A stretch of DNA of 64,000 nt, taken from the NCBI GenBank assembly GCA_000507305.1, contig DF241731.1, forward strand, positions 1 through 64,000, given 5' to 3'. The DNA comes from Breviolum minutum Mf 1.05b.01 (Eukaryota > Sar > Dinophyceae > Suessiales > Symbiodiniaceae). This document shows positions 45,064 through 58,226 of the stretch, piece after piece. Made by a program: the position numbers and the translations under genes. Numbering within the stretch: position 1 is the stretch's first letter; each line of letters begins with the position of its first letter. Below the pieces are notes generated by a model. It worked only from the letters and a program-made list of their open reading frames with translations, was not told the origin of the DNA and made no database searches.

Positions 45064-48000
45064 CTTAAACCAAGAGCAACATTGATCTTGCCAAATAAAA
45101 ACAACACCGAGACGAAAACTGAGCTAAGGAGCTGTTTGCTCAAGTTGCTCTAGTTGCTTTTGGGCACTACAGTAGTTGCTCTGTCCGCCCGTCCGACTCT
45201 GACCAATACGACACAAGAGCTTTCTCAACATTTCTCCACCAAGCATCCATTGATCACTGTGACTGTGGTGAGGTGCTGAACTCTCAGCTGCTCGTCCATT
45301 CGGAGAAAGCGAACCTGAGAGAAGCAGTGAGTAGTGGGCAAAACATGGCCAATCCACGGAAAGCCGAATCGAAAACACAACGACACAATTCTTTGCAGAT
45401 TGATCTGAAAGTCTCAGGCATGCGCAGGACACATCAAAGTCATAAAAATACGTAGCAAGACCGAGAGAGCGGAGACTATAGCATGCGATCCTTGCGATGT
45501 TTGCCACCTGCAAAAGGCTCGACATTTTAGGGTATGCAATTGCAGTTGTCGTTGTGGGATTTCTGGACCTGTTGGGTAGATTTCGTACATTTGTGTGAAT
45601 GAAAAGGTTTACAAACCTGCATGCAAAGGCATCCAAAGCAACTACAAACTTGTTGCGCAGCATACATCGCCTGGGCAAGTCATCTGCACGAGGTCGCGCC
45701 TCAGTTGTGAAATGACACAAGAATCTTGAGTGTTCCACCACACAAGAGAAACTCTGTGTGAGGGAGCCACACACAAGCAATCTGGTCATTAAGAACGCAA
45801 ATCTGCTGCAGACTTTCATGCATTCGTGTGCCAATGCTAGATTCGCAGTAGGACGGCATCAGCAAATATCACCAAGCTTGCCCGTCTTACACTGGTAAAC
45901 ATGGAGTCACTTGCGTCACTAAATACTGTCTTTCGGGAACTTCTGAAAAAAGTAGATCTTCTTGAAGGAACATCTTCACAAAATCTTGAAGCAACGAAGA
46001 CTGCTATCCCTATTTACTGCTTTTACAACCTATCATAAGAGTTTTTTTTCGTATGAATTCTCCTATCCAAAAAACTCCAAGTGGCCAAAGCTCCAGCTGT
46101 TGGTGTATCACGGCGCCTGGTCGCTTCGCTCTGGCATTTAGACGATTCAGACGGCTGAAGTCATCAGACGGCACGCACCTGTAGACTTCCATCTCGCCGC
46201 TGGGCTTCCAATCAGCTGAGCGCCCACAAGTGATGCACTGATCCTTGGGTCATGAGTCATTACCAAAGGAATGCTTGAAGCGTTCCATTTAGAATGTGCC
46301 CCCCACCAACCTCCTTAAAATGTAAGCAAGACTCTGAGTCCAAGGAATTCTTTTGCATGCATAGTTTGCAAGACCACGTGACGGCCATTGTGGTGTGTTC
46401 CACTCAGCAACACCCGTCACAAGCTGGTCGCATGACCACAATCAGCAGGCCGCAACATCCATAAGGCTTTACGATTGGAAAGTTTAGCTTTTTGACATCG
46501 CAACATGACGTGTAAACTTTCCATTCTCATTGTTGACCATCTATCATCTTGACCAATGTCAATGACGCTGGCAAGCATCAAGGTCCAAGGTGCCAGTGGC
46601 TGTTCAGTTCAGTTTCGATGTCCAAAAGATCTGATTCGAAGTGCATCTAAATCAAAATGCATAAAACGCATAAAACCAGTTGAATTCGTGTCCCGGGTTG
46701 ACTCTGGGCAAATCTAGGCAATCGTAGATTGGATGGAGTGACAATGCAAAAGACTCATGCGTGATTTGTCCTTGAGCCCAAAAGGTCAAGCAATGTGATC
46801 TCAACAAACAGCATTTGGGAAGTCTCAGAAAGGACAAGTGACAAGTGACAAGATGGCAATGTGTACCCTTTGCAGGCCTCAGATTGCAAGGAGTCAGCTC
46901 CCGCACATCACCGTGGATCCTACGTCCTACGTGATAGTTGGAAGCCATGAAGCTATGAAGCCAGCCCAGGGTGTTGCATCCAAAGAGTTGAATCGTGATG
47001 AATCGTGTTGGGATTTGCTGATTTGCTCAAGAAGCTCTTAATAGCTCCAAAACGGCAATACGGAATGACCCAAACAGAAATGAATTTATGTCTCGCTCCG
47101 TGATTTCAGTCCGTCGCTTTGAGCCTTTGAAGGAAGCTGCAGGGAATGCCAACAGCAAAGCGGCTGAAGCTACTGGCTTCCAGGTTCCAATATCTCAGGC
47201 GCTACCTGCCTGCACCACAAATACATATAATCTGCTGACAGTAGAGTATGAAGGACCTCACTGCAAGACAGTTTCAAACTTCCACTGAGCTTTTGGAGCG
47301 CGCAAACATTGCAAAAACTTTGAGGTTTCAGCATCTGCAAAAAAGAGCTGCAAAAAGTGCTCACCTCATCTTTCAGAAATTTCACATGCTTTCACGATGC
47401 GCTCCCCATCCAACCCCCCGTGCCACTGCTCTGAGTCACTGAGGGCCCTGCCCAAGAAATACATCTTTCCCCAGAAACACATCCTGATGAATCTCGCGAC
47501 CTGGCCAAGGGAACAAATTCACAAGGGAGGGAAAGTGTATCCAGTGTACAGAGCCAGTGAAAGCCAAGTTGCAACAATAAGTCCAACCTCACAAGAGCAG
47601 ATTAAGAAGTTCACTTTTGCAGGGATGACATGTCCAAAATCTGTGCTGGAAACTCCAGGGAAAAAGAATGGCACGGGCGCATACAACTGTGGCTACCGGG
47701 TCGAAACTGAATAGATCGCACTCTTGTGGAGCCCGAAGAGTTTTTAAGGTCCACACAATTCAGGAATTGAAAACTAGAACAATTTTTGTGTGTTAGTTAC
47801 TTGGTGCGTTCTGCATAATCTTCAATCCAGGGGGGTATTGCTTTTTGAGTAGTTTGCTTGATTGGCATTTTTGCAATCAGTGTTCTTGACCAATAGTTCA
47901 ATCCGAACTAGCTTTGAGTTGTACCACAAACGTAACTGTGCGACCATTCATACCTGTCTGAATTGACAATATGGCCGCAATGAACGCTGCCCGAGATCGC

Positions 48001-50384
48001 AATCTTTTCAAATGGCACCAAGAGGCATCACTGTATAGCGCGGTAGCAATGAGAACACGAACGTTGCAAGAGGTGCAGGCATATTCTCAATTTGTACCGA
48101 CGCAGCTAGTTCCGTAGTGTCAACACGAACGTTTTTATTGGAGCGGGCACATTTTCAGGACAAGTGTGAACAAGCACGTTATTGCCAGTGGGCATTTGTC
48201 TGTAGCAAGGCAGTCAATGAAGTAGTGTGAGCAGGAAGGTTATCACATTGCCCATTTTCAATTTGCAGGCTGAACACGAACGCCTCAACGTTTCTGCGGC
48301 TGAGTCTCGCAATGTAGCTGATGTAGCTGTATTGATACCCTGCTGATGCCACAGGTTCATGTAAGTTGCGTGAGAACTCTTCGGACTCTTCGGTTCTCCG
48401 CTTTAAGGTTCCCAGTACGCCGGAACACCCGAACCTACTACCACAAAAAATCGAGCGGCAAGCAGCTTGTCAAATCTGTAAAGCTTTTATCTAAGTACGT
48501 TGCCCTGTCACAGAAAAGAAATAATGAATGCAATGACATTCTGTGAATATGAGTCCAGAGCATAGTGGGAAGTCAGTGGCTCCACCTGAAAGTCAGGGTC
48601 TTGGTCAAGCTGCGGCTTGTGATAGTGATGTCTGACAGTGCGTTTCGGAAGACCAAGCCTTCAGTTCCTACTGGTTATTGCTAATTGTCACTTTGGTCAC
48701 TAAATGAAGCATGGCAAAATCAAGAAGTCCAAAAGCCAACTTAGGGCGGCTACTATTGAGCTCCTAGCTGACTCAAAGTACATTGAATACGTTCATTACA
48801 TGATTACGTTGTTTACACATCACCCTCGCATGGAAAAAATCGGAGAAAAACACAAAAAACAGAACATTATGCCCAATCTAAGCGATGTGATGCATGCCAA
48901 CCTCGTGCATCTTCCGCATCAGCCACAGTTGAGGTAGCAGCCCCATTGCTTCCTGAAACCTTGGAAACTGAAAAGCCTGCAAAGGGGAAGGGGAGGATGA
49001 ACACAATCCCCCCCGAATCCGATGAGTCCTTTTTGAACGAATTATTAATTGAAAAACTGCACCAAACAGCCCCAGGCATTGTGTAGGACACAAGGATCTG
49101 CATTGTGAACCTGTCATGCTCACAAGAGAAAGTGCAAGATCATGAGGCCACCATGTAGAAAAAACACTTATTGTTGATCCGGAACAGGTGCAGTAGGTGA
49201 CATAGTGATCAAATGGGTTGACTTTCAGCAAGGTTTTTGTCCAAGCTGTGCAGCTGCACCAGTCATCTCCCGGATGGAAGAAGAACGCCAAGAACAAAGC
49301 CGCAGGAGCCGTGGCATACCTTCACAAAAGTTGCAAACAACGTTAGCACTAGTACCATTCACCTAGCATCTCTGCTTCCGTTCAGGTCGGTGTCTGTGTC
49401 AATTGTTGCTAGATTTCGACCAAATGATGGACAGGTCGACTAATTAGACGAAGGAAATACCGGCACTCTGGCAGTTTTGTCTTGCATTTTTGCAAACATG
49501 GCAGCTCGACACTCTCAGGAAAGGAGTGGACCTCAAGAGGTTTCGATTTTCCACAACAAAGGTTTGTTTTTTTTTTTGCAAACCACGTAAACCACGGCAA
49601 CGTAAGGCCATGGCTGCTTTGGTGCCGTGTGCTGAAATTGGTAGCACATGAAACTGAGGCCTGCTGCCACGGCCTGGGCTGTCCCACATGACACGCAGGA
49701 GATAAATTAATCTCGTGCCAAACCAATTGGGATGAAATATGCACTGAAAACACTGAAAGACATGCGTTTTAGTATATAGGAAGAAACGAATAGGAGAATG
49801 AAACAGCAGCGCCACAAAGCCACAGGGAATTATAGGAATCTTCAGGGACCCAAACCAGTGCAGAATAAGAGCTGCTGCATAGGCATAAGGGAAGACAAAT
49901 AGGTGGGTCGGCTTGAAGGACAACCAACTTGCTTGCATCAGGAGTTCTTGACAAAACCAGTGGGCATTGGAAATAACTGAGCAATAGGATCCTGGAAACA
50001 CCAAAAATTGTGCACAAAACAGTGAGGTTTCCTTTCACCAAGACCAGCAACAGCCACTAAGTCACTAAAGACCCTAAGTTATAGAGTTCGAAGATAAACA
50101 GGTCAAAAGAATCAAAACAAAAGCGGTTCATTAAATTCATCGGTCGAGATCGACATCCAAGTGCCAGACTGTGGACATGGCCAGCTCTAAGTAAGCAAAT
50201 TTTGTCTCCACTAGTCTGGTCTCCATAGACTGCGCAAGGGAAACTCACAGCTACAACTCCCAAGCTGCCAAGAATTCCAAGTCTTTGTATGAACTTCATT
50301 GCATGTATACTGTATGCGTTGTATGCATTGCTGCACTGGATGCACTGTTCAGTGTCTGTCCAAATAATCTACCACAACTTGAAC
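45064..50384. other. no firm gene; possible upstream exons and one exon-like piece
   Basis: A 236-codon minus frame at 45124-45834 is the longest here. It has no recognised domain, but its segment ADDLPRRCMLRNKFVVALDA ends near a GCATGCAG|GTTTGT donor and may be an upstream exon. At 47396-47499 a minus-strand segment with a CCTTGGCCAG acceptor and an ATC|GTGAAA donor encodes MYFLGRALSDSEQWHGGLDG and looks exonic. A minus frame at 49444-50004 includes hydrophobic stretches. Nothing else is supportable. Confidence 0.35.
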
Positions 50385-50454
50385 ACACAAGCTCACACTT
50401 CCAATGGCAGCGCACCCAAACACATCGGGCTATGACAGCCAGCATATAACTTGC
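50385..50454 (-). CDS. candidate exon of ERD2/KDEL-receptor-like gene
   Basis: It follows a GGACAG acceptor in phase 0 and begins ASYMLAVIARCVWVRCHW. Joined to the exon at 50586-50674 it gives GLSIDTQASYMLAVIARCVW. This matches the ERD2 pattern GxSxxTQxxYxLxxxxRxxD around the end of the first and start of the second membrane helix, including the conserved Arg. The lower boundary is not determined; several GT dinucleotides near 50385-50405 could be the donor. Confidence 0.4.
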
Positions 50455-50585
50455 CTGTCCAGCAAGCAACTCACAGCACAAGATGTTTGACTGCGTCCAT
50501 CTACATACTGTACAGTATTTAGATTGATAACCTTCAATACAAAGCCCGGCATGATTCAAATTGTGCGGTACTCGTTGCAGCAAGC

Positions 50586-50674
50586 CTGAGTATCGATGCT
50601 TAGTCCATAGATGGACTTGTGCTTCCAGATCTTGTAGAGCAAGATGCAGGATGCAGCAAATTGGACAAAGTATC
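50586..50674 (-). CDS. exon of ERD2/KDEL-receptor-like (PQ-loop) membrane protein
   Basis: The 89 bp exon has an ATCCCAG acceptor and a CTCAG|GCTTGC (GC) donor. It encodes YFVQFAASCILLYKIWKHKS followed by IYGLSIDTQ. The hydrophobic helix followed by LLYKIWKxxSxxGxS is characteristic of the first helix of ER lumen protein retaining receptors (ERD2), which return escaped ER proteins from the Golgi. Related PQ-loop families (cystinosin, MPDU1) have a similar K-S-x-x-G-L-S turn and are the main alternative. Other exons are not resolved; hydrophobic frames at 49.8-50.0 kb on the same strand may be later helices. Confidence 0.55.
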
Positions 50675-53831
<3,157 letters not shown>

Positions 53832-53888
53832 CCTCCTCGTCTTCCACGTCCTTCTCGTCCCCAACTGCGATGATGTGAGCTCGACCCT

Positions 53889-54006
53889 GTGAGTTCAGCA
53901 ATCCTTGCCGGACTCCAACCGCGATCCGGTGAGTTCAGTGTTCCTTGCCGGACCCCAACCGCGATCCTGTGAGTTCTGTGTTCCGTGCCGGACCTCAACC
54001 GCGATA
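53889..54006. repeat. 40 bp tandem repeat, 3 copies
   Basis: Copies start at 53889, 53929 and 53969 with GTGAGTTC(A/T)G and end with CCAACCGCGAT. A degenerate earlier half-copy lies at about 53850-53888. It begins 60 bp after the hexanucleotide array. Confidence 0.9.
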
Positions 54007-54330
54007 TGTGTCAGAAAGAATGTCAGAAGATATGTCAAAAAGAATGTCAAAAGATCTGTCAGAAAGAATGTCAAAAGATATGTCAGAAAGAATGTCAAAA
54101 GATATGTGAAAAAGAGTGTCAGAAGATATGTCAGAAAGCATGTCAGAAGATGTGACAGAAAGAATGTCAAAAGATATGTCAGAAGATATGCCAGAAAGAA
54201 TGTCAGAAGATATGTCAGAAAGAATGTCAAAAGATATGTCAGAAAGAATGTGAAAAGGTATGACAGAAAGAATGTGGGAAGATATGTCAGAAGGAATGTC
54301 AAACGATATGTCAGAAAGAATGTCAGAATC
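54005..54330. repeat. 24 bp tandem repeat, about 14 copies
   Basis: The unit is TATGTCAGAAAGAATGTCAGAAGA with A/G variation, itself made of two 12-mers. One copy near 54173 is a single 12-mer. Frames through it on both strands are repeat artefacts. Confidence 0.95.
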
Positions 54331-55865
54331 CAATCAGACTCAAAGAAGGTGAGAACAACAGGACGCATTTTAGGAGATGAGGTGTCTCTCTATCCTCGCC
54401 TTACCCAATCAAGCTGACATAAAATCCAAGGCGGCTGTTTCGCCATGTCATGGTGGATCACTCGAAGTAAAGTTGAAAGCGCGAGCGAGAAGGCGCAGGG
54501 TCCAGACTCTCGTTTGCCTGCTCAATGATATTTGTACTTTTTTTTTCCCTGGATTGCTGCATGGCTCTATGTCTCCATAGTCCGGGCGGTCGCCCTTCTG
54601 TCAGCACTAACTAAATAACACACGATGCACCATTTTCTGTATTAATGTGACAACTGTACACGCCAAGAAAAATACAGAACTAAAGTAGCAATTTCCCAGA
54701 GAGTGCCGTAAAGCGTTGGCGAGTCCAACCGCGAACATTGAAACACCAAGTAAAGGGACAATCCAGGATTGTGGGGGTGGGGCGCCGGCTTTCCGAGTCG
54801 TTAGAGCAAGGGCTAGTGATGGCACCGCCGAGAGCACGCATGACTAACGACCGGTCCACTGGCGTTGTGATAAAGGGGTTTGTTGGAATCAAAAAAAACT
54901 ATGATTCGCACGGTTGGAAGACTGTTACGTAAACAAATCTCATTTGTCAACACATAAAGCCGGTGGTGTTGTGAGGTAGATGATGTGAAACGTTGGCGTA
55001 TGCAGTAGAAGCGTCAGCCAGTACCGCATTACCAACATACAGAAAAGGCAGCTCAGGGTGAAACATCGGCAGCAAGAAGGGACGGAGCCCAACAAGGGGA
55101 CTGTCAAAGATCGAAAAAGGGGAGTCCAGCCGACTCCCGGAGAACGATCCACCGACAGGAACCTTGGAGCACCGTACCAGCCACAGTACAGACCACCTCG
55201 TATTAAGAGGGAGAAACACGAGAGAGGAAGGTACCGGGAGAGGAGCGCCCCGGAGAAGACGGCCGAGCAAAGGAGCCCGCAACGAAAGGACTATGCGGGG
55301 ACCAGGGCTGGCCGTCGAACTCCAAGGTACTCTATAGAGATGGTGAAGGAAAAATGAAACAAGCGAGAGAAGTGACCTGAGCCGTCTACCGTTTGCAAGG
55401 ACGGGACGGATGAGAGGGCACGAAAGTGGAGAGGAGGCCATCCCCCCACTCCTGGAGAGTGGCTGAAGAGAAGTGGGATGATGAAGGTGATCCGCCAACG
55501 GTAGGCCATATTCCCGTACTACAGCCGCAAGGCGAGAACGGGAAAAGGGCCAGGTGTTGGGAACACCTATCCAATGTTGTGCTCGTCATCGATGTAAGGC
55601 TCCATGGTCAACCAGCGTAAGGCTTTGCCCTTGTCCAACAGCCGCCAGGCCAGGACAAGAGGAAAGCCAAAGCTGGGAAGTTAAAGTCATGCCATGGCGC
55701 AGATCACTTTGGATCTGGAGCGCGGCGGGCCGGCCCTGCGGAGAGGAGACAAGGGAGCAGAAACGACGAAGAAAGGACAGAGAAAAGTTGAAGACGACGA
55801 CCGGGGGGAAACAAAGGTGAGGAGAGAGCTGGGGGTAGAGGGGATTGTGTGATAGCGTGCGTGTG
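54331..55865. other. GC-richer stretch without firm gene
   Basis: Composition changes here from AT-rich to purine-rich on the plus strand. A 183-codon minus frame (54947-55498) and a 99-codon plus frame (55058-55357) overlap. Neither has recognisable domains, and the biased composition explains both. This may be the 3' flank or untranslated part of the element to the right. Confidence 0.35.
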
Positions 55866-56764
55866 GGTGCGCCTATATGGCGGAGCCGCACGTCACGCTG
55901 GGGGGCCGGCAGGTGCACCTATATGGTGAAGCCGCCGGATTTTTTTTTCCCCTTTGGCTCACGAGATATAAAGAGTATTTATCGCTTGAAAGAGTTGGTA
56001 TATAACAGTAAGTATTAAACAAATTATTCTATTCCCGACAATTAAATCATAGCATTTGCTATCCCAACACAGTATGACCGACGCAGTTGTTTGCGCTTCT
56101 TGCCCAGGGACCTAACATGATAGGGTCGCTGAGCTTTGCTTGCAACATCAAGTCCAGAAAGTCTTTAGAAAGGCTGGCGATACGTTGAATAAACGAAGAG
56201 GAAAGGGTTGGATTCCCAAATGGGAGGCCAAGGTAGTGATGACAACGGTGTCCAAGGCTCATGCGTTGAAGACTAAGGAGGCACGCATCCTATGCATTGC
56301 AGGAGGCAAAAATTGTGGTGCAGAGATGGCCAGACAACCTGCACGTGTTAGTGCGATCAAAACAGGGATGGCAAAACCTGGATATAGAGTTCGCGTTGAA
56401 TTGATAGAGATCCGTGAGTTCTTGGAAAGATATCCTGGAAAGATTTTTTTTTTCCCCCCCTTCCCCCGTTGGAGCAGGTGCACCTATATGGTGAAGCCAC
56501 TCGAACGGATTGGGGAGCAGGGTACGCATTGGTATGTTGCATGGCTGAGGTTTTCGGTGTTAAGGAACTTCAAATCCTCTGGCAGGTGCACCTATATGGT
56601 GAAGCCGCCAGATGTGATTCCGAAAGATCAGCTGAAAGAGTTGTGGAATGGGAGCCCGGCAGGTGCACCTAAATGGTGAAGCCGCCGGTGGCTAGTGTGT
56701 ATTGGACAATGATTCGGCACATTAGTAGCGATGGCAAGCGGGTGCACCTATATGGCGGAGCCGC
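55866..56764. repeat. six interspersed copies of a 24 bp motif
   Basis: Copies of GGTGCACCTATATGGTGAAG followed by CCGC lie at 55866, 55912, 56477, 56585, 56662 and 56741, all in the same orientation. Variants carry CGGAG for TGAAG or one base change. Each contains the palindrome GGTGCACC and a CACC-TATAT-GGTG hairpin. Sequences between copies are unrelated, so this is not a tandem array. It lies just beyond the stop codon of the helicase-bearing element. Confidence 0.85.
56059..56262 (-). pseudogene. possible LINE reverse transcriptase thumb fragment
   Basis: The minus frame reads HHYLGLPFGNPTLSSSFIQR and then KLSDPIMLGPWARSANNC. The LGxPxG...LxDPxxA pattern resembles the segment after the RT palm in one LINE clade. 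It is short and broken on both sides. A plus-strand frame across the same bases is also long (56140-56679), so the call is weak. Confidence 0.2.
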
Positions 56765-56819
56765 TGCCATGCGCAGTTATGTGATGCCGTTGAGGGAGAG
56801 GAAGTGTATTGTGCCAGAG

Positions 56820-58226
56820 TTATTTGTAGCCCTTTCCTTTTCCTTTGCCTTTGCCTTTGCCCTTGCCTGCCCCTTTGCCAAAGCCTTTGGCGGATCCTTT
56901 CTCGGAGCCTTGATCGGAGCCTTTCTCGGATCCTTTCTCGGAGCCTTTGGGGGTGAATTTTCCCTTGCCTTTGCTTTTGCCCGGAATGTGGAGAGGCGGG
57001 CGGTCGGAGAGCTTACCTTTGCCTTTACCCTTGGGAGTACTGGGTGGGGCGCCGATGGCGTGTGGAAACGACGGGAAGTCGGTCTCGTATTGCTGGGAGG
57101 AAAAGTAAGTGAGGGGTTGCTCTCTGGGTGTGCGGCTGCGTTCGGAGGCGGGACGAGGACGGACCTCGAGAGCGGCAGCGGGGATACTCGTATAACCTGG
57201 CCTGGTGTGGGACGAGCTAGCTGGATCAGGAGTTGTGGGAGCTGGCAGGTCGACGTGGAGACGGTGATAGGTGAAGCTATCGGTCTCCTTGGCTCTGTGA
57301 AAGGACGTTTTGGCTTCAGTGACCGCCTCCGGTTGGTCCTCTTGGTGTTGGGCGATGAGCTGGGCGCATTGCGGAAGGCTGAGTTTGCCACTAAAGAACA
57401 AAAACAATGCTTCCGGGCAATATGGGCGAGTGGCGGGGTCCGGGAAGAGGCGTGATGAGACACGAGGAGCACCCTCTCGTAGCCATCGAATGATAGCCTC
57501 GGAGGGCGGAGCAGCTGGGTTTTGTATGGCGTTCTTGTGACCGTTGGTTGGGTCGGGGAGGCGGATGAAGCGAGCATTGGATGGCTCATGGTCTGGTGGA
57601 GCTGTGGCGGTGGCAAGTTGAAGGGCGTTGCGAAGCGCCGCTGCACTACGGTGGCCGGAAGCGTGGAGTGCAAGGTCCGCGAAGCGATGAGTTTGCGGAT
57701 CGCCTTCCGCCGAGGCCGGCAAGGGGAACCGAAGCGTCCAGGTGATTTTGCGATTGATAATGTCGGTGTTAGGAGAGGCAAGTGCAGGGATGAGGTGGGG
57801 AGGGACATGGCCTAGAATGGCCTGTTCGCGAGCTGCTTCGATGGCAGCTTGTGGCTGAGCAAGGTGTTGCGGTGAGCGGAATTGTGCGTTTTGTCGTACT
57901 TGGAATTGGGATCGGGAATTGGTCTCCCCGCCGGTTATGTCAGGGGTGATTCGCGCCAGGTCAGGGTGACTGGCAAGCACATAAGCGCCTACTCGTGGCG
58001 GCAGGTGGATGATGAGATGACTGGCTAGTAGCAGCGTGTCTTTCTGGTTTGTGCCGCGTCCTTCTGCCGCCTCCACGGTGCTCCACTGGCAGAGCTGCTT
58101 ACCTCCGAGGGTGTCAACCAGGGAGGCGTCAAAGAAAGAGGGAGAGGCCAGGTTGGTGCCGTGGATGAGGTGGCGGTGCCAGAAGGTGGGATGGAAGAAA
58201 TAGGAGTCAATTTCTGGGGGGTCCAC
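56820..58226 (-). CDS. protein with Lys/Gly/Ser-rich tail, last ORF of the element
   Basis: 468 codons, starting MDPPEIDSYFFHPTFWHRHL. The N-terminal 330 residues look folded (LLLASHLIIHLPPRVGAYVL; RPYCPEALFLFFSGKLSLPQ) but show no known motif. The last 90 residues are repeats of KGSEKGSEKGSDQGSEKG and KGKGKGKGK, ending at the stop at 56820. Such a basic, disordered tail suggests RNA or DNA binding. It overlaps the preceding ORF by 20 bases. A nucleic-acid-binding structural protein of the element is one possibility; no specific function can be given. Confidence 0.6.
   Translation of the reverse strand: MDPPEIDSYFFHPTFWHRHLIHGTNLASPSFFDASLVDTLGGKQLCQWSTVEAAEGRGTNQKDTLLLASHLIIHLPPRVGAYVLASHPDLARITPDITGGETNSRSQFQVRQNAQFRSPQHLAQPQAAIEAAREQAILGHVPPHLIPALASPNTDIINRKITWTLRFPLPASAEGDPQTHRFADLALHASGHRSAAALRNALQLATATAPPDHEPSNARFIRLPDPTNGHKNAIQNPAAPPSEAIIRWLREGAPRVSSRLFPDPATRPYCPEALFLFFSGKLSLPQCAQLIAQHQEDQPEAVTEAKTSFHRAKETDSFTYHRLHVDLPAPTTPDPASSSHTRPGYTSIPAAALEVRPRPASERSRTPREQPLTYFSSQQYETDFPSFPHAIGAPPSTPKGKGKGKLSDRPPLHIPGKSKGKGKFTPKGSEKGSEKGSDQGSEKGSAKGFGKGAGKGKGKGKGKGKGYK

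Noticed and set aside
45124..45834. 236-codon minus frame
   Set aside because: Longest frame between the repeat-protein gene and 50 kb, but without domain or consistent codon pattern; at most a small part may be an exon.
46768..46790. CTTGAGCCCAAAAGG resembling a reverse-complement dinoflagellate spliced leader relic
   Set aside because: Matches only about the first two thirds of the leader with internal differences; chance is likely.
53895..54417. Open frames of 112-170 codons across the 24 bp repeat
   Set aside because: Stop-free only because the unit length is a multiple of three; repeat artefacts.
54947..55498. 183-codon minus frame and overlapping plus frames
   Set aside because: Explained by strand-biased purine/pyrimidine composition; no motif on either strand.
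56140..56679. 179-codon plus-strand frame with basic composition
   Set aside because: Looks protein-like in its first half but runs through copies of the 24 bp motif, and the opposite strand is equally open. I could not support it.
56673..57808. Plus-strand 260-codon frame and minus-strand 343-codon frame in other registers
   Set aside because: Shadows of the Lys/Gly-tailed protein at 56820-58226; the hydrophobic plus frame is the complement of the basic tail.
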